From assembly GCF_014084105.1 (NCBI RefSeq), contig NZ_CP048289.1, positions 4,907,922-4,971,921 on the forward strand: a stretch of 64,000 nucleotides of DNA, given 5' to 3'. A model generated the notes under the pieces. The model was not told where the DNA came from. It saw only the letters and a list, made by a program, of their open reading frames with translations, and searched no databases. The translations under genes were made by a program, and so were the position numbers. The stretch comes from Streptacidiphilus sp. P02-A3a. GTDB taxonomy: Bacteria; Actinomycetota; Actinomycetes; Streptomycetales; Streptomycetaceae. The number at the start of each line of letters is the position of its first letter. Positions within the stretch are counted from its first letter, which is position 1. Positions 17,075 to 24,832 of this stretch are shown piece by piece.

Positions 17075-18402
17075 TGACCACACCCCAGGGCACCCCCGCC
17101 TCCCGCCGCAGCCGAGCCAACGGAGACGGCACCATCTACCAGCGCCAGGACGGCCGCTGGGAAGCCGCCGGATACGTCCTCGCCGCAGGCGACACCCGCA
17201 AGCGCATCCGCGTCTACGGCACCACCCGCAAAGAGGCCCTGGCCAAGTTCACCGACAAGATCGCCACCAGCAACCGCGGCGTCCCCGTACCCTCCGCACA
17301 AGGCAGCCTGGGCGCCTACCTGACGTACTGGCTGGAGAACGTCGCCGTCCACTACCTCCGCGAGAACACCCACACCCGCTACCCCGCCTGCGCCAACCAG
17401 TACCTCATCCCCGGCCTGGGCAAGAAGAAGCTCGCCAAACTCACCGCCAAGGACGTCCGCTCCTGGCTCAACGACCTGCGCACCGTCTGCCAGTGCTGCG
17501 CACGCGGCACCGACGCCAGCCGCAACCCCCAAGCCCAGACCAGCCGCCGCCCCCGCTGCTGCGCCATCGGGAAGTGCTGCCACAAGCGGCTGTCCCCGCT
17601 GACCCTGGCCTACGTGCACTCCATGCTCAAGTCCGCCCTGGAGCACGCCGTCCGCGAAGAGGAGATCCCGCGCAACGTGGCCCGCAACGTCCGCATGGGC
17701 ACCCCCCGACCCCTCCGCTTCGAACCCCTCACCGCCGAGGAGGCTCGTGCGTTCCTTGCCGCCACGAACGGGCACCGGCTGAGCGCGCTGTTCGAGCTCG
17801 CCCTCCGCACCGGACTGCGCAAGGGCGAACTCCTCGGCCTGCGATGGGAGGACCTCGACCTGGCCGGCGGATCCGCCAGCATCCGCCGCACCTTGCAGCG
17901 CACTAACTCCAGCGGCCTTGTCGCCCTGCCCACCAAGACCCAGAGCTCGGAACGGCGCATCGCCCTGCCCACCGAGTGCCTGCGCTCCCTCGAACAGCAC
18001 CGCGACCGGCAGCGTCAGGACCGCGAGGCGGCGGGGGCGGGCTGGAAGGCGAGCGGCTACGTCTTCACCCGACCCGACGGCAACCCGATCAAAGGAGCCA
18101 CCCTCACCCGACACTTCAACACCCTGCTCCGCCGAGCCACCCTCCGCCGCATCCGCTTCCACGACCTCCGGCACTCGGCGGCCACTCTCCTCCTGGAACA
18201 GGGCGTCGAACTCGTCGTCATCAAGGAACTCCTCGGCCACGCCCACATCGGCGTGACCGCGACGGTGTACGCCCACGTCCGACTCCGCCTCCAACGCGAC
18301 GCCATCAACCTCCTCGGCAACGCCCTCCGCAACTCCAACGAGACCGCCACCCGACCCGACGACGGCGACGAACCACCACTTTGGGCAGCACCCGTCCGCT
18401 GA
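17074..18402 (+). CDS. int: Tyrosine recombinase (site-specific integrase), element 1
   Basis: 442 aa. N-terminal arm-binding domain (ANGDGTIYQRQDGRWEAAGY), SAM-like core-binding domain, and catalytic domain with Arg in ALRTGLRKGELLGLRWEDLD, His-x-x-Arg in HDLRHSAATLLL, and Tyr in GVTATVYAHVRLRL. An insert with Cys pairs (CQCCARGTD, CCAIGKCCHKR) sits at about residues 133-170. The gene appears complete although the linked rep is broken, so it could still act on att sites. Its stop is followed at once by the att-like repeat at 18404. Strong similarity to the integrase at 24832-26163. Confidence 0.95.
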   Translation: MTTPQGTPASRRSRANGDGTIYQRQDGRWEAAGYVLAAGDTRKRIRVYGTTRKEALAKFTDKIATSNRGVPVPSAQGSLGAYLTYWLENVAVHYLRENTHTRYPACANQYLIPGLGKKKLAKLTAKDVRSWLNDLRTVCQCCARGTDASRNPQAQTSRRPRCCAIGKCCHKRLSPLTLAYVHSMLKSALEHAVREEEIPRNVARNVRMGTPRPLRFEPLTAEEARAFLAATNGHRLSALFELALRTGLRKGELLGLRWEDLDLAGGSASIRRTLQRTNSSGLVALPTKTQSSERRIALPTECLRSLEQHRDRQRQDREAAGAGWKASGYVFTRPDGNPIKGATLTRHFNTLLRRATLRRIRFHDLRHSAATLLLEQGVELVVIKELLGHAHIGVTATVYAHVRLRLQRDAINLLGNALRNSNETATRPDDGDEPPLWAAPVR

Positions 18403-18403
18403 C

Positions 18404-18430
18404 GTTGCCGTCAACTACTGCCGTCAGAGG
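18404..18430. repeat. att-type repeat next to int of element 1 (copy R1)
   Basis: Two GCCGTCA heptamers 13 nt apart, preceded by GTT and followed by GAGG. Its first 23 bases are repeated exactly after the second integrase at 26165-26187 and nearly at 19704-19729, with a weaker copy at 18675-18700. The position directly behind int and the copy pattern suggest att core/arm sequence. Confidence 0.65.
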
Positions 18431-18438
18431 CCCCAGCG

Positions 18439-18465
18439 GCCCCACCGGAGCACTTCCGGTGGGGC
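18439..18465 (+). terminator. Terminator after integrase 1
   Basis: Eleven-bp perfect stem GCCCCACCGGA (18439-18449) with complement at 18455-18465, loop of 5 nt. The same hairpin, slightly altered, follows integrase 2. Confidence 0.7.
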
Positions 18466-18607
18466 TCCACTTTCTATCGACAGCGTTTCGCCAGGGTATT
18501 ACAGAGCCGAGATCAGACTCCCGCAGACGCTTCCCGCTCCCATTCCATCACTGGCCTCAGCAGTGGGCCTACAAAAGTGCGAGCCCCACAGAGATAGAAA
18601 GTCCACC
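18466..18607. other. Non-coding spacer between element 1 and att block A
   Basis: No gene seen. It holds a 10-bp inverted repeat ACTTTCTATC (18469-18478) and GATAGAAAGT (18593-18602), about 115 bp apart, just before block A. Composition becomes less GC-rich towards the toxin cassette. Confidence 0.4.
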
Positions 18608-18700
18608 TCTTCGCAGGCCAGCCGCGACATGACAGTCCGTCGGAGTTCGTGGTTATGCGCTGACATCCGTGCTTGTTACCGTCACCGCTGCCGTCGGAGG
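18608..18700. repeat. att-like block A (left border of toxin cassette)
   Basis: A 93-bp block that aligns without gaps to block B (19637-19729) with roughly 20 mismatches. It begins TCTTCGCA and ends in a degenerate version of the GCCGTCA pair. It lies left of an orphan toxin/immunity gene pair whose right side is block B, both in the same orientation. It looks like the end of an integrative element opposite to its integrase. Confidence 0.6.
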
Positions 18701-18813
18701 CCTGAATCATACAGTGGAGGATAGCCACTCTCGTTTCGGCCTTGCAATTACGCGCGACTAGTTGCGAGTTGCGGAGCCATCCTTAGGGGAAGTACTTACT
18801 CCGATGCATCCGA

Positions 18814-19146
18814 TTACTTTAAGCGGGTCCGGGTCAAGGAAGAGCTGAAAGTAATACCCCCCCGTTCACGATCATTAACAAAGGAGACCAGGAGACCCTG
18901 CTCACCCCTTTCAGCGAGAGTTGCCAGGCATTCCGGGAACCCGACCGTCAACTTGCCACGCCTCTGCAAGTTTCTCTTCCGCGCCCCAGTGATTCCCAGA
19001 AGTTCTACTGCTAGGACCGGCTTGATCCAGAGATCAAAGTTCGCCCCGGAGATTAGCGCACGCTTGGCCAGGACGCTAGCTTCAGAATTAAGCTCAAATG
19101 CGGCTAGCAATTCATCCCTAGATGCGCTGTGAATTTCATCGTGCAT
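18814..19146 (-). CDS. Probable immunity protein of orphan toxin tip
   Basis: 110 aa, mostly helical, with no signal peptide or membrane segment. Segments such as DELLAAFELNSEASVLAKRA and LWIKPVLAVELLGI are visible. It starts 1 nt after the stop of the toxin-tip frame, the standard place for a cognate immunity gene. Base composition is clearly lower in GC than the flanking chromosome, as is usual for polymorphic-toxin modules. I do not recognise the family; the assignment rests on context. Confidence 0.55.
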   Translation of the reverse strand: MHDEIHSASRDELLAAFELNSEASVLAKRALISGANFDLWIKPVLAVELLGITGARKRNLQRRGKLTVGFPECLATLAERGEQGLLVSFVNDRERGGITFSSSLTRTRLK

Positions 19147-19147
19147 C

Positions 19148-19600
19148 TCATTCCCTTATAATACTTAGCCAAGTCATTCCAGAGTCAAAACTAACTTCTT
19201 CAGCGTAAATTTCTCCCACAATAAGATGTTCATCCTCGTCATAATCATATTCGCTGCCGTGAATTTGGATATTTCTCGATGGCCCGATTTCGGGGTCTAT
19301 GCCCGCTTCCCTGATGCGCATTATAACGCCAAGTTCACCAGTCGGCTCATCGTTCAGATATTGGGCGCCTTCATTGGCCCTCTCGATATCATGCGTCCAA
19401 GACGTGAAGGGGGAATCCGTTTGGTTTCCACCCACATGGGCCCTGATACCCGAGGGTCCACCACGAGGAACCGCCCGACCTTCAGCGGCGGCGTCATAAG
19501 CACGGTGCCCATTGGCCACACCGCGATACAGGTAGCCATCGCCGGTACCGCAACCGCTATCGGTGTTGTGTACCAGGACGGGGACGGTCCCCGCCATCAC
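19148..19600 (-). CDS. Orphan polymorphic-toxin C-terminal tip (possible ADP-ribosyltransferase)
   Basis: About 150 aa. It opens with the last strand of a HINT/pretoxin domain (TYYVMAGTVPVLVHNTDSG, counting from the codons just before the first start). The same motif in the full Rhs protein precedes its own tip. The toxin part contains LYRGVANGHRAYDAAAEGRA, a FTSWTHD segment and DEDEHLIVGEI. That order (Arg, S/T-T-S, Glu) resembles ADP-ribosyltransferase folds, but this is tentative. An in-frame TAG lies about ten codons upstream of the HINT strand, so the delivery part is absent. It could be a silent tip reservoir able to recombine with the rhs gene. Low GC; immunity gene 1 nt downstream. 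Confidence 0.6.
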   Translation of the reverse strand: MMAGTVPVLVHNTDSGCGTGDGYLYRGVANGHRAYDAAAEGRAVPRGGPSGIRAHVGGNQTDSPFTSWTHDIERANEGAQYLNDEPTGELGVIMRIREAGIDPEIGPSRNIQIHGSEYDYDEDEHLIVGEIYAEEVSFDSGMTWLSIIRE

Positions 19601-19636
19601 ATAGTACGTGTGGCACGGCGGCCTGCTCTACCTGCT

Positions 19637-19729
19637 TCTTCGCATGTCAGCGGTGTTTTGACGGTCTGTCGGGGTCCGTGGTTGTGCGCTGGCGTGCGTG
19701 GTTGTTGCCGTCACTACTGCCGTCAGAGG
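19637..19729. repeat. att-like block B (distal end of element 2)
   Basis: 93 bp, homologous to block A. It contains two direct CGTGGTTGT copies at 19677-19685 and 19697-19705 (20 bp apart), suited to arm-type integrase sites, then the GCCGTCA pair at 19707-19725 followed by GAGG. With the copy at 26165 it brackets the second AICE in direct orientation. Confidence 0.62.
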
Positions 19730-19796
19730 TATAGACCATTTGACCTCAATGACGTCAGCACGACCGCCCTCGGTGAGGTGTTGGCGCTCGGGGGCC

Positions 19797-20048
19797 TCAC
19801 TTCCACTCTCCGGGTTCTGCGCGGAGGGTGGCACGGGTGGTCCGCTCGTAGGTCGCGTGGCCGGTCTGCGCGCAGTGCGCGGCGATCCAGCGGGTCAGTT
19901 CCTCGGGGGTGTGCATCTGGCCGGAGGCGGCCCCACAGTCCTGCTCCTCTCCGGTGACACAGACCGCCTCGACGGTCGGCAGCGCCATCGCGTCCAGGAC
20001 AGTGGAGACGGTGTACTCGCGGAACCGGTAGCGAGTAGTCGTGCCCAT
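19797..20048 (-). CDS. Small conserved AICE-associated protein (DUF7848-like)
   Basis: 83 aa: RYRFREYTVSTVLDAM, then cysteines in VCVTGEEQDCGAASG and HCAQTGHATYERT, ending RATLRAEPGEWK. Cysteine/histidine spacing suggests a small metal-binding fold, as in the DUF7848 proteins often found beside XRE regulators in streptomycete mobile elements. The start ATG overlaps the stop of the upstream gene (ATGA), so the two are co-translated. Function unknown. Confidence 0.6.
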   Translation of the reverse strand: MGTTTRYRFREYTVSTVLDAMALPTVEAVCVTGEEQDCGAASGQMHTPEELTRWIAAHCAQTGHATYERTTRATLRAEPGEWK

Positions 20049-20425
20049 CAGCGCGCTCCCTGCTGGTCAGAGCCGTTGGCCTCGGCTGTGTCCGACGGGT
20101 CGGGGATGCGCTGCCCGCGTGAGTCCGCGACCCTGAGCGCGTCCGACAGGGCCTCGGTCAGCCGACAGGCCAGCCACCGGTACTCGACGTCCGTCAGCGC
20201 CCGCGCTCCGGGGGCCAAGACGCCCCGGGCGTGGTCCAGCAGTTCCTGCCCCATGGTGAGCTGGATCTCTTCGATGCCGTCGGCGAGCGACGCCAGGTAG
20301 CCCCCGCCGTCGGTGCTCAGGTAGCAGGGGAGCCCGTCCGGGGTGGCCCATGGCAGCAGGCGTAGTTCCTCCGCTGCGGGCCCCGCCGTGCTCGCGTCGA
20401 ACAGGTGTGTCGCCTCCTCGGCCAT
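20048..20425 (-). CDS. Hypothetical protein of element 2
   Basis: 125 aa, start ATG 20425 with GGAAGGGA upstream; the longer frame to 21001 overlaps the divergent XRE gene and is not believed. Acidic, mostly helical, with LTMGQELLDHARGVLAPGAR and LACRLTEALSDALRVADSRG. No domain recognised. It forms a two-gene unit with the 83-aa protein and is divergent from the XRE-TPR regulator, so it may be under its control. Confidence 0.55.
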   Translation of the reverse strand: MAEEATHLFDASTAGPAAEELRLLPWATPDGLPCYLSTDGGGYLASLADGIEEIQLTMGQELLDHARGVLAPGARALTDVEYRWLACRLTEALSDALRVADSRGQRIPDPSDTAEANGSDQQGAR

Positions 20426-20499
20426 GCTGCTGTCCCTTCCTCGGTTCGGCTCTATCGATCCAGGGTCTCGTTGGCCTGAACCTTTCGGAGTAGCCAGCG

Positions 20500-20519
20500 T
20501 GTCTGCCTGACTGTCTGCC
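20500..20519. promoter_or_regulatory. Direct repeat in the divergent promoter of element 2
   Basis: TGTCTGCC occurs at 20500-20507 and 20512-20519, 12 bp apart, between the divergent 125-aa gene and the XRE regulator. It lies just 11 nt upstream of the regulator start. A candidate operator, possibly for autoregulation. Confidence 0.4.
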
Positions 20520-20530
20520 AAGCTGGCCAG

Positions 20531-21736
20531 GTGGCGCGGGAATCGGTCGGGGAGCTGGTACGGCGGCTGCGGCTGGCGCGTGGTTGGAGTCAACAGCGGC
20601 TGGCCGACGCACTGGCCCAAGCTGCCCCCGGCAGGGTTCCGCCAACGCGCAACGACGTGTCCCGCTGGGAGATCGGCACCCGGTCCCCGCGCGAATGGCT
20701 GCCCTTTCTCGCCCTGGTGCTGGAGGTCCCGCGCGAACTGCTGGAGGCAGCCAAGGCCGTCCCACCGGCCGAGCCCGCCCCACGCGTGCTGACGGTGGCC
20801 GACTTCCTGCCCGAGGGCGACCCGCTGGCCCCGCTGGCTGTCAGGACCGGCCGGCGGATCGGAGCCGGGCAGGTCGCCGACCTGACCCAGCGAGTCCACG
20901 GCCTGCGCCTGGCCGACGACGTGGTCTACGGCAAGGACCTGATCGCCCCGGCACTGAGGGAACTGCGCGCGGCGGTCACGCTCTACCGCCAGGGCACCCA
21001 CACCGAGCAGGTGGGCCGTGAACTTCTACGGGCTATTGGCGAGTTGGCGCAGATCGCCGGTTGGGTCGCCTCCGACGCGGGCGAGCACGCCGAGGCGGAG
21101 CGGATCTACCGGCTCGGAATCAGTGCCGCCCGAGCCGCCGGGGACGGCGTCCTGTCGGGCAACGTCGCGGGCTCGCTGGCCTACCAGTGGAGCAACACCG
21201 GACGCCCCAGCGATGCCGTCGACCTGGCTTCCGCTGCCGTGGAGGAGGCCGGTCCCGATGCTCCGGCGAAGGCCCGCGCCCTGCACTTGGACCGGGTGGC
21301 TTGGGCGCACACCCGCGCCGGTCAGGACCGATCGGCGATGACCGCGCTCGGGGAGGCGAGCGAGGCCCTGGGACAGGACTCGGCCGGTACCGAGTCGCCG
21401 TCATATCTGTATTGGATGGACGCCGGGGAACTGTAGGTCATGGAGGCCCGCGTCTACACCGAGCTGCACCGGCCGCTGCGCGCGGTGCCGCTGCTGACGG
21501 ACGTCCTGGGGCGGTACGACGCCAGTCACGCGAGGGAGTTGGCTCTGTACTTGTCCTGGCTGGCCGTGGCCTACGCCGACGCGAACGAACCCGAGGCCGC
21601 AGCCGGGACCGCTGCCCGGATGCTCGCCCTGGGGCAGAGCGGCAGCGAACGCACCACCGAGCGCACACGGATCGTGCTTGACCGGCTGCGGGCGTTCCGC
21701 GACGTTCCCGAAGTCGCCGGGCTGCTGGCGTCCTGA
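20531..21736 (+). pseudogene. XRE-TPR transcriptional regulator interrupted by an in-frame amber codon
   Basis: The first part (301 aa from GTG 20531) has an XRE helix-turn-helix (ELVRRLRLARGWSQQRLADA, then NDVSRWEIGTRSPREW) and a TPR-like helical region. It stops at TAG 21434-21436. The same frame continues without another stop to 21736 (VMEARVYTELHRPLRAVPLL ...), giving a further 99 codons that read as more TPR helices. A single codon change (for example CAG to TAG) would restore about 400 aa, the usual size of such regulators. The N-terminal DNA-binding part may still be made. Confidence 0.7.
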
Positions 21737-22229
21737 TCGTCCCGATCACGTGGGGGGGCGAGTTCGGACTGCTGCTTGTGGGCGTCTCGGCGCTCGGCGG
21801 GCTTGCGCACGGTCTGGTCGCTCGGTACCAGGGCTCAGCGGTTCGGCGGGGGCCCGCACTGCCAAGCCGAGCGGCGTCGAACACCGCTCACGGCGGGTCC
21901 GGCGGTAGAACGGAGGGTCGGACCCCTGGCCGACCCTGTGCCCGCGATCCGACCGTAGGACGGTCGCTAGCGACAACTTGCTCCGGCTTGACGGGGCCTG
22001 GGGTAAGCAGTCCTTACCCCACAACTTGCTCCCATCGGGAATCAGTCGAGCCCCGCCCACATCCTCGGCTGACCACTCCCCGCCGACGCCAGCGAGGGCC
22101 TTGGTTGCTGCCATCGCCCTGGCTCGGTCGGCGACGTCGGGCCACCTCCAGCGGGCCGGACCCGCCTTGAACCTCGTAGAGAAAATCTGGACGCGCAGCT
22201 CCAGCCCCTGCCGTCCAGCGGCCGACGGG
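21737..22229. other. Gap of about 490 bp in element 2, no gene assigned
   Basis: One plus-strand frame reads a hydrophobic segment (FGLLLVGVSALGGLAHGLVA) near 21763-21822 but has no convincing start or homology. The rest shows no coding pattern. Possibly a degraded small membrane-protein gene or a replication/regulatory region. Confidence 0.35.
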
Positions 22230-22604
22230 TCAGCAACCTCGCTCGATGCCGCCTGCTTCGAGGGCCTCGACGCGGGCACGCAGAGCGGTGAGCTGATCAA
22301 GCGTCTCGGCCAGTGCCAGCTCCAGCGCCTCAACGCGCGCCGCCGTCCCGCCGACGGGCGTGTTCCCCGCCTCCCCGTCACCTGAGTCAGTGTCGGGGGA
22401 GGCGACGAAGGCGCCCTTGCCGGGGCGGGAGATCGCGTAGCCGTCCTGCTTCAGCAGGGCCATGGCCTTCTGCACGGACAGGCTGGAGGCCCCGTACTCC
22501 GCCATCAAAACGGCCTGCGTCGGCAACGCGTCCCCAGGCTTCAGCTCCCCTGAGCGGATCCGCTCCCGCAAGGCATCGGCGATGACCTCGAACGTCAGCA
22601 ACAC
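22230..22604 (-). CDS. GntR-family regulator of element 2 (KorSA-like role)
   Basis: 124 aa from GTG 22604; longer in-frame starts to 22883 give a Pro/Ser-rich extension I do not trust. Winged helix: FEVIADALRERIRSGELKPG, DALPTQAVLMAEYGASSLSV, QKAMALLKQDGYAISRPGKG. A C-terminal coiled-coil-like stretch (ARVEALELALAETLDQLTAL) could mediate dimer formation. GntR proteins near rep in pSAM2-type elements (KorSA) repress replication and transfer genes. It is divergent from rep, so it probably represses it. The 22605-22955 region between them shows no other gene. Confidence 0.7.
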   Translation of the reverse strand: MLLTFEVIADALRERIRSGELKPGDALPTQAVLMAEYGASSLSVQKAMALLKQDGYAISRPGKGAFVASPDTDSGDGEAGNTPVGGTAARVEALELALAETLDQLTALRARVEALEAGGIERGC

Positions 22605-22955
22605 CGTGCCGCCCGCCGGTCTACGTCCCCGCCGCCCCACCGTCACCGCAGGTCGCCCCGCTTTCTCTGCGCCACTACCACTGAAATCCGGCCCATCCAA
22701 AACGGAAGACCAGGGCCACAGTACTTGCGTCCCCACGGCCACCGAAATAGATGAGGAGGGATGCACTTGAATGCGCGCTTGAAGCGATGCTACCTTCACG
22801 CACCGCTGGTGAACACCACCGCTGACCAGGCCAGACGTCCCCGGCCCACCATCGGCGCCCGCCGTCACGCGCACCGTGCCCACGTGCGCTGATCACCCGG
22901 GTCGCCCCTCAATCGCCTTTCCTCTTCTCCCGACTCCTGCCGGAGGTCTGTCCCG

Positions 22956-24647
22956 ATGCCCGCGCAGCTCCAACTCCCCACCCCCGCGACCACCTCCACT
23001 CCCGCCAGCGCGGCGTTCGCCGCACCAGCGCTCACCACCAGCCCCGCCACGTCCGCGAACAGGAACTCGGCGCTGGAACGCCGGGCGCGGCTGACCGCCA
23101 GGCTGGCCAAGCTCGCCGCCGCCGGGTACCTCGCACCCCTGGCCCGACAGATCGGCTCGCTGGGCGGCTGCGCCCGGCCCATCCGTATGACCGGGCACCG
23201 CACCCGGGTCGACACCGCGACGGGCCTGATCCTCGATCACCTCGACGCCCGTCAGCTCCCGGCCGGTGAGCTGCTGGTCCGCTGCGGCAACCGCCGCGCC
23301 ACCCGCTGCCCAGCCTGCTCCACCGTCTACCGCTACGACACCTACCAACTCATCGCCGCCGGACTGCGCGGCGGCAAGACCGTCCCCACGAGCGTCGCCG
23401 CGCACCCGCGCGTGTTCGCCACCCTGACCGCTCCCGGCTTCGGGCCCGTCCATAACCAGCCCGACACCGGCCACTGCCATTGCGGTGCCCGACATGCCGA
23501 CACCGATCCCCTGCTCGGCACCCCACTCAACCCCCAGCACTACGACTACGCGGGCGCGGTGCTGTGGAACGCCCACGCCCCAGCCCTGTGGGCCCGCTTC
23601 ACCACCCACCTACGCCGAGAGATCGCCAAGGCCGCCGGACTCACCCAGCGCACCCTGCGGCACCACGCCACCCTCTCCTACGCCAAGGTCGCCGAGTACC
23701 AAAAACGCGGCCAGGTCCACTTCCACGCCGTCATCCGCCTCGACGGGCCCACCGGCCCCGGCAACACCCCGCCCGCCTGGGCCACCACCGAGCTCCTCGA
23801 CCACGCCGTCCGCGCCGCCGCCCAACGCACTCGCGTCCTGCACGAAGGCCAGTCGCGGCAGTCCGCCGGGGGCGACGCCTCTCGGCCCCAGGACGCTGGC
23901 CGGGCTGGGCGGCTGGTGTTCCGGTTCGGGCGGCAGATCGACGTCCGGCCGATCCGCAGCACCGACTTCACCGGCGACGCACCGGTCACCGACCGGCACG
24001 TCGCCGCGTACATCGCCAAGTACGCCACCAAGGGAGCCGAGACCACCACCGGCACCCTCGACCGCCGCGTCCGCCTCCTCGCCGAACTCGCCCAGTACGA
24101 CATCACCGACCACGCCCGCCGCATGATCCACACCGCCTGGCACCTCGCCACCCGACCCCAGCACGCCCACCTCCGCCTGCGGCAGTGGGCCCACATGCTC
24201 GGCTTCCGAGGCCACTTCTCCACCCGCACCCGCCACTACTCCACCACGCTCGCCGAGTTGCGAGCGGAGCGGAGCGCCTGGCGAACCCGCCAATCCGAAG
24301 CTGATACGTCGATGTCAACCGATCCCGCACGGGTCGGGCATGCGGGCCCGCCGGTCACTGACCGGAGCGGTGACCACGCTGACCTGAACGCCGGTCACCC
24401 AGCAGGTCAATGCGCGGGTCACCGCAACGCGGTCGATCAGCGCGGCAGCACGGACACGACCCTGGTCATCTCGCACTGGCAGTACGCCGGCACCGGCCTC
24501 CTACCCGAACTCACCCACCTCGCCAACCTCCTGGACGCCAAGCGGCCCACCCGACCGGACGGACGCCGACCGGACCGTCTCAGCCAAGACGCCGGTCACC
24601 CGCGCCGCCGGTCTACCCGCACTGACCGGACGGGGGTCACGAAGTGA
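22956..24647 (+). CDS. RepSA-like rolling-circle replication initiator, element 2
   Basis: 563 aa. Conserved parts: a Cys-rich segment (RCGNRRATRCPACSTVY, CHCGARH), the HUH-type metal motif in GQVHFHAVIRLDG, the AYIAKYATKGAE region, and QWAHMLGFRGHFSTRTRH near the C-terminus. A Ser/His/Asp-rich stretch near residues 450-500 differs from the broken copy in element 1. The protein should nick the element origin and start rolling-circle replication after excision. ATG 22956 follows GGAGG. The stop overlaps the xis start by four bases. Confidence 0.85.
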   Translation: MPAQLQLPTPATTSTPASAAFAAPALTTSPATSANRNSALERRARLTARLAKLAAAGYLAPLARQIGSLGGCARPIRMTGHRTRVDTATGLILDHLDARQLPAGELLVRCGNRRATRCPACSTVYRYDTYQLIAAGLRGGKTVPTSVAAHPRVFATLTAPGFGPVHNQPDTGHCHCGARHADTDPLLGTPLNPQHYDYAGAVLWNAHAPALWARFTTHLRREIAKAAGLTQRTLRHHATLSYAKVAEYQKRGQVHFHAVIRLDGPTGPGNTPPAWATTELLDHAVRAAAQRTRVLHEGQSRQSAGGDASRPQDAGRAGRLVFRFGRQIDVRPIRSTDFTGDAPVTDRHVAAYIAKYATKGAETTTGTLDRRVRLLAELAQYDITDHARRMIHTAWHLATRPQHAHLRLRQWAHMLGFRGHFSTRTRHYSTTLAELRAERSAWRTRQSEADTSMSTDPARVGHAGPPVTDRSGDHADLNAGHPAGQCAGHRNAVDQRGSTDTTLVISHWQYAGTGLLPELTHLANLLDAKRPTRPDGRRPDRLSQDAGHPRRRSTRTDRTGVTK

Positions 24648-24832
24648 TCGCCAGCGCTGAACTCCTCACCGTGCCCGAGGTCATGGCCCGACTCAAGATC
24701 AGCCGCACCGCCGTCTACGACCTCATCCGCACCCGCCAACTCGCCTCCATCACCCTCGGCCGCGCCCGCCGAATCCCCGCACACGCGCTCGACCACCTCA
24801 TCAACACCCGACTCGAACAGGAAGCCGCCTAA
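24644..24832 (+). CDS. xis: Excisionase, element 2
   Basis: 62 aa helix-turn-helix protein (ELLTVPEVMARLKISRTAVY, then DLIRTRQLASITLGRARRIP), nearly the same as the element 1 copy. GTG start overlaps rep; its stop overlaps the int start (TAATG), giving a coupled rep-xis-int operon. Confidence 0.88.
   Translation: MIASAELLTVPEVMARLKISRTAVYDLIRTRQLASITLGRARRIPAHALDHLINTRLEQEAA

Noticed and set aside
18404-18706. tRNA gene as the AICE attachment target
   Set aside because: pSAM2-type elements often use tRNA genes, but no cloverleaf or TPsiC-like GGTTCGAATCC sequence is visible near any of the four att-like copies.
18814-19600. A complete second Rhs protein at this site
   Set aside because: An in-frame TAG and att block B lie immediately upstream of the HINT strand; no YD repeats or delivery domain precede it.
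20425-21001. Longer N-terminus for the 125-aa gene of element 2
   Set aside because: It would run antisense through the XRE regulator HTH region and reads as low-complexity sequence; the ATG at 20425 has a ribosome site.
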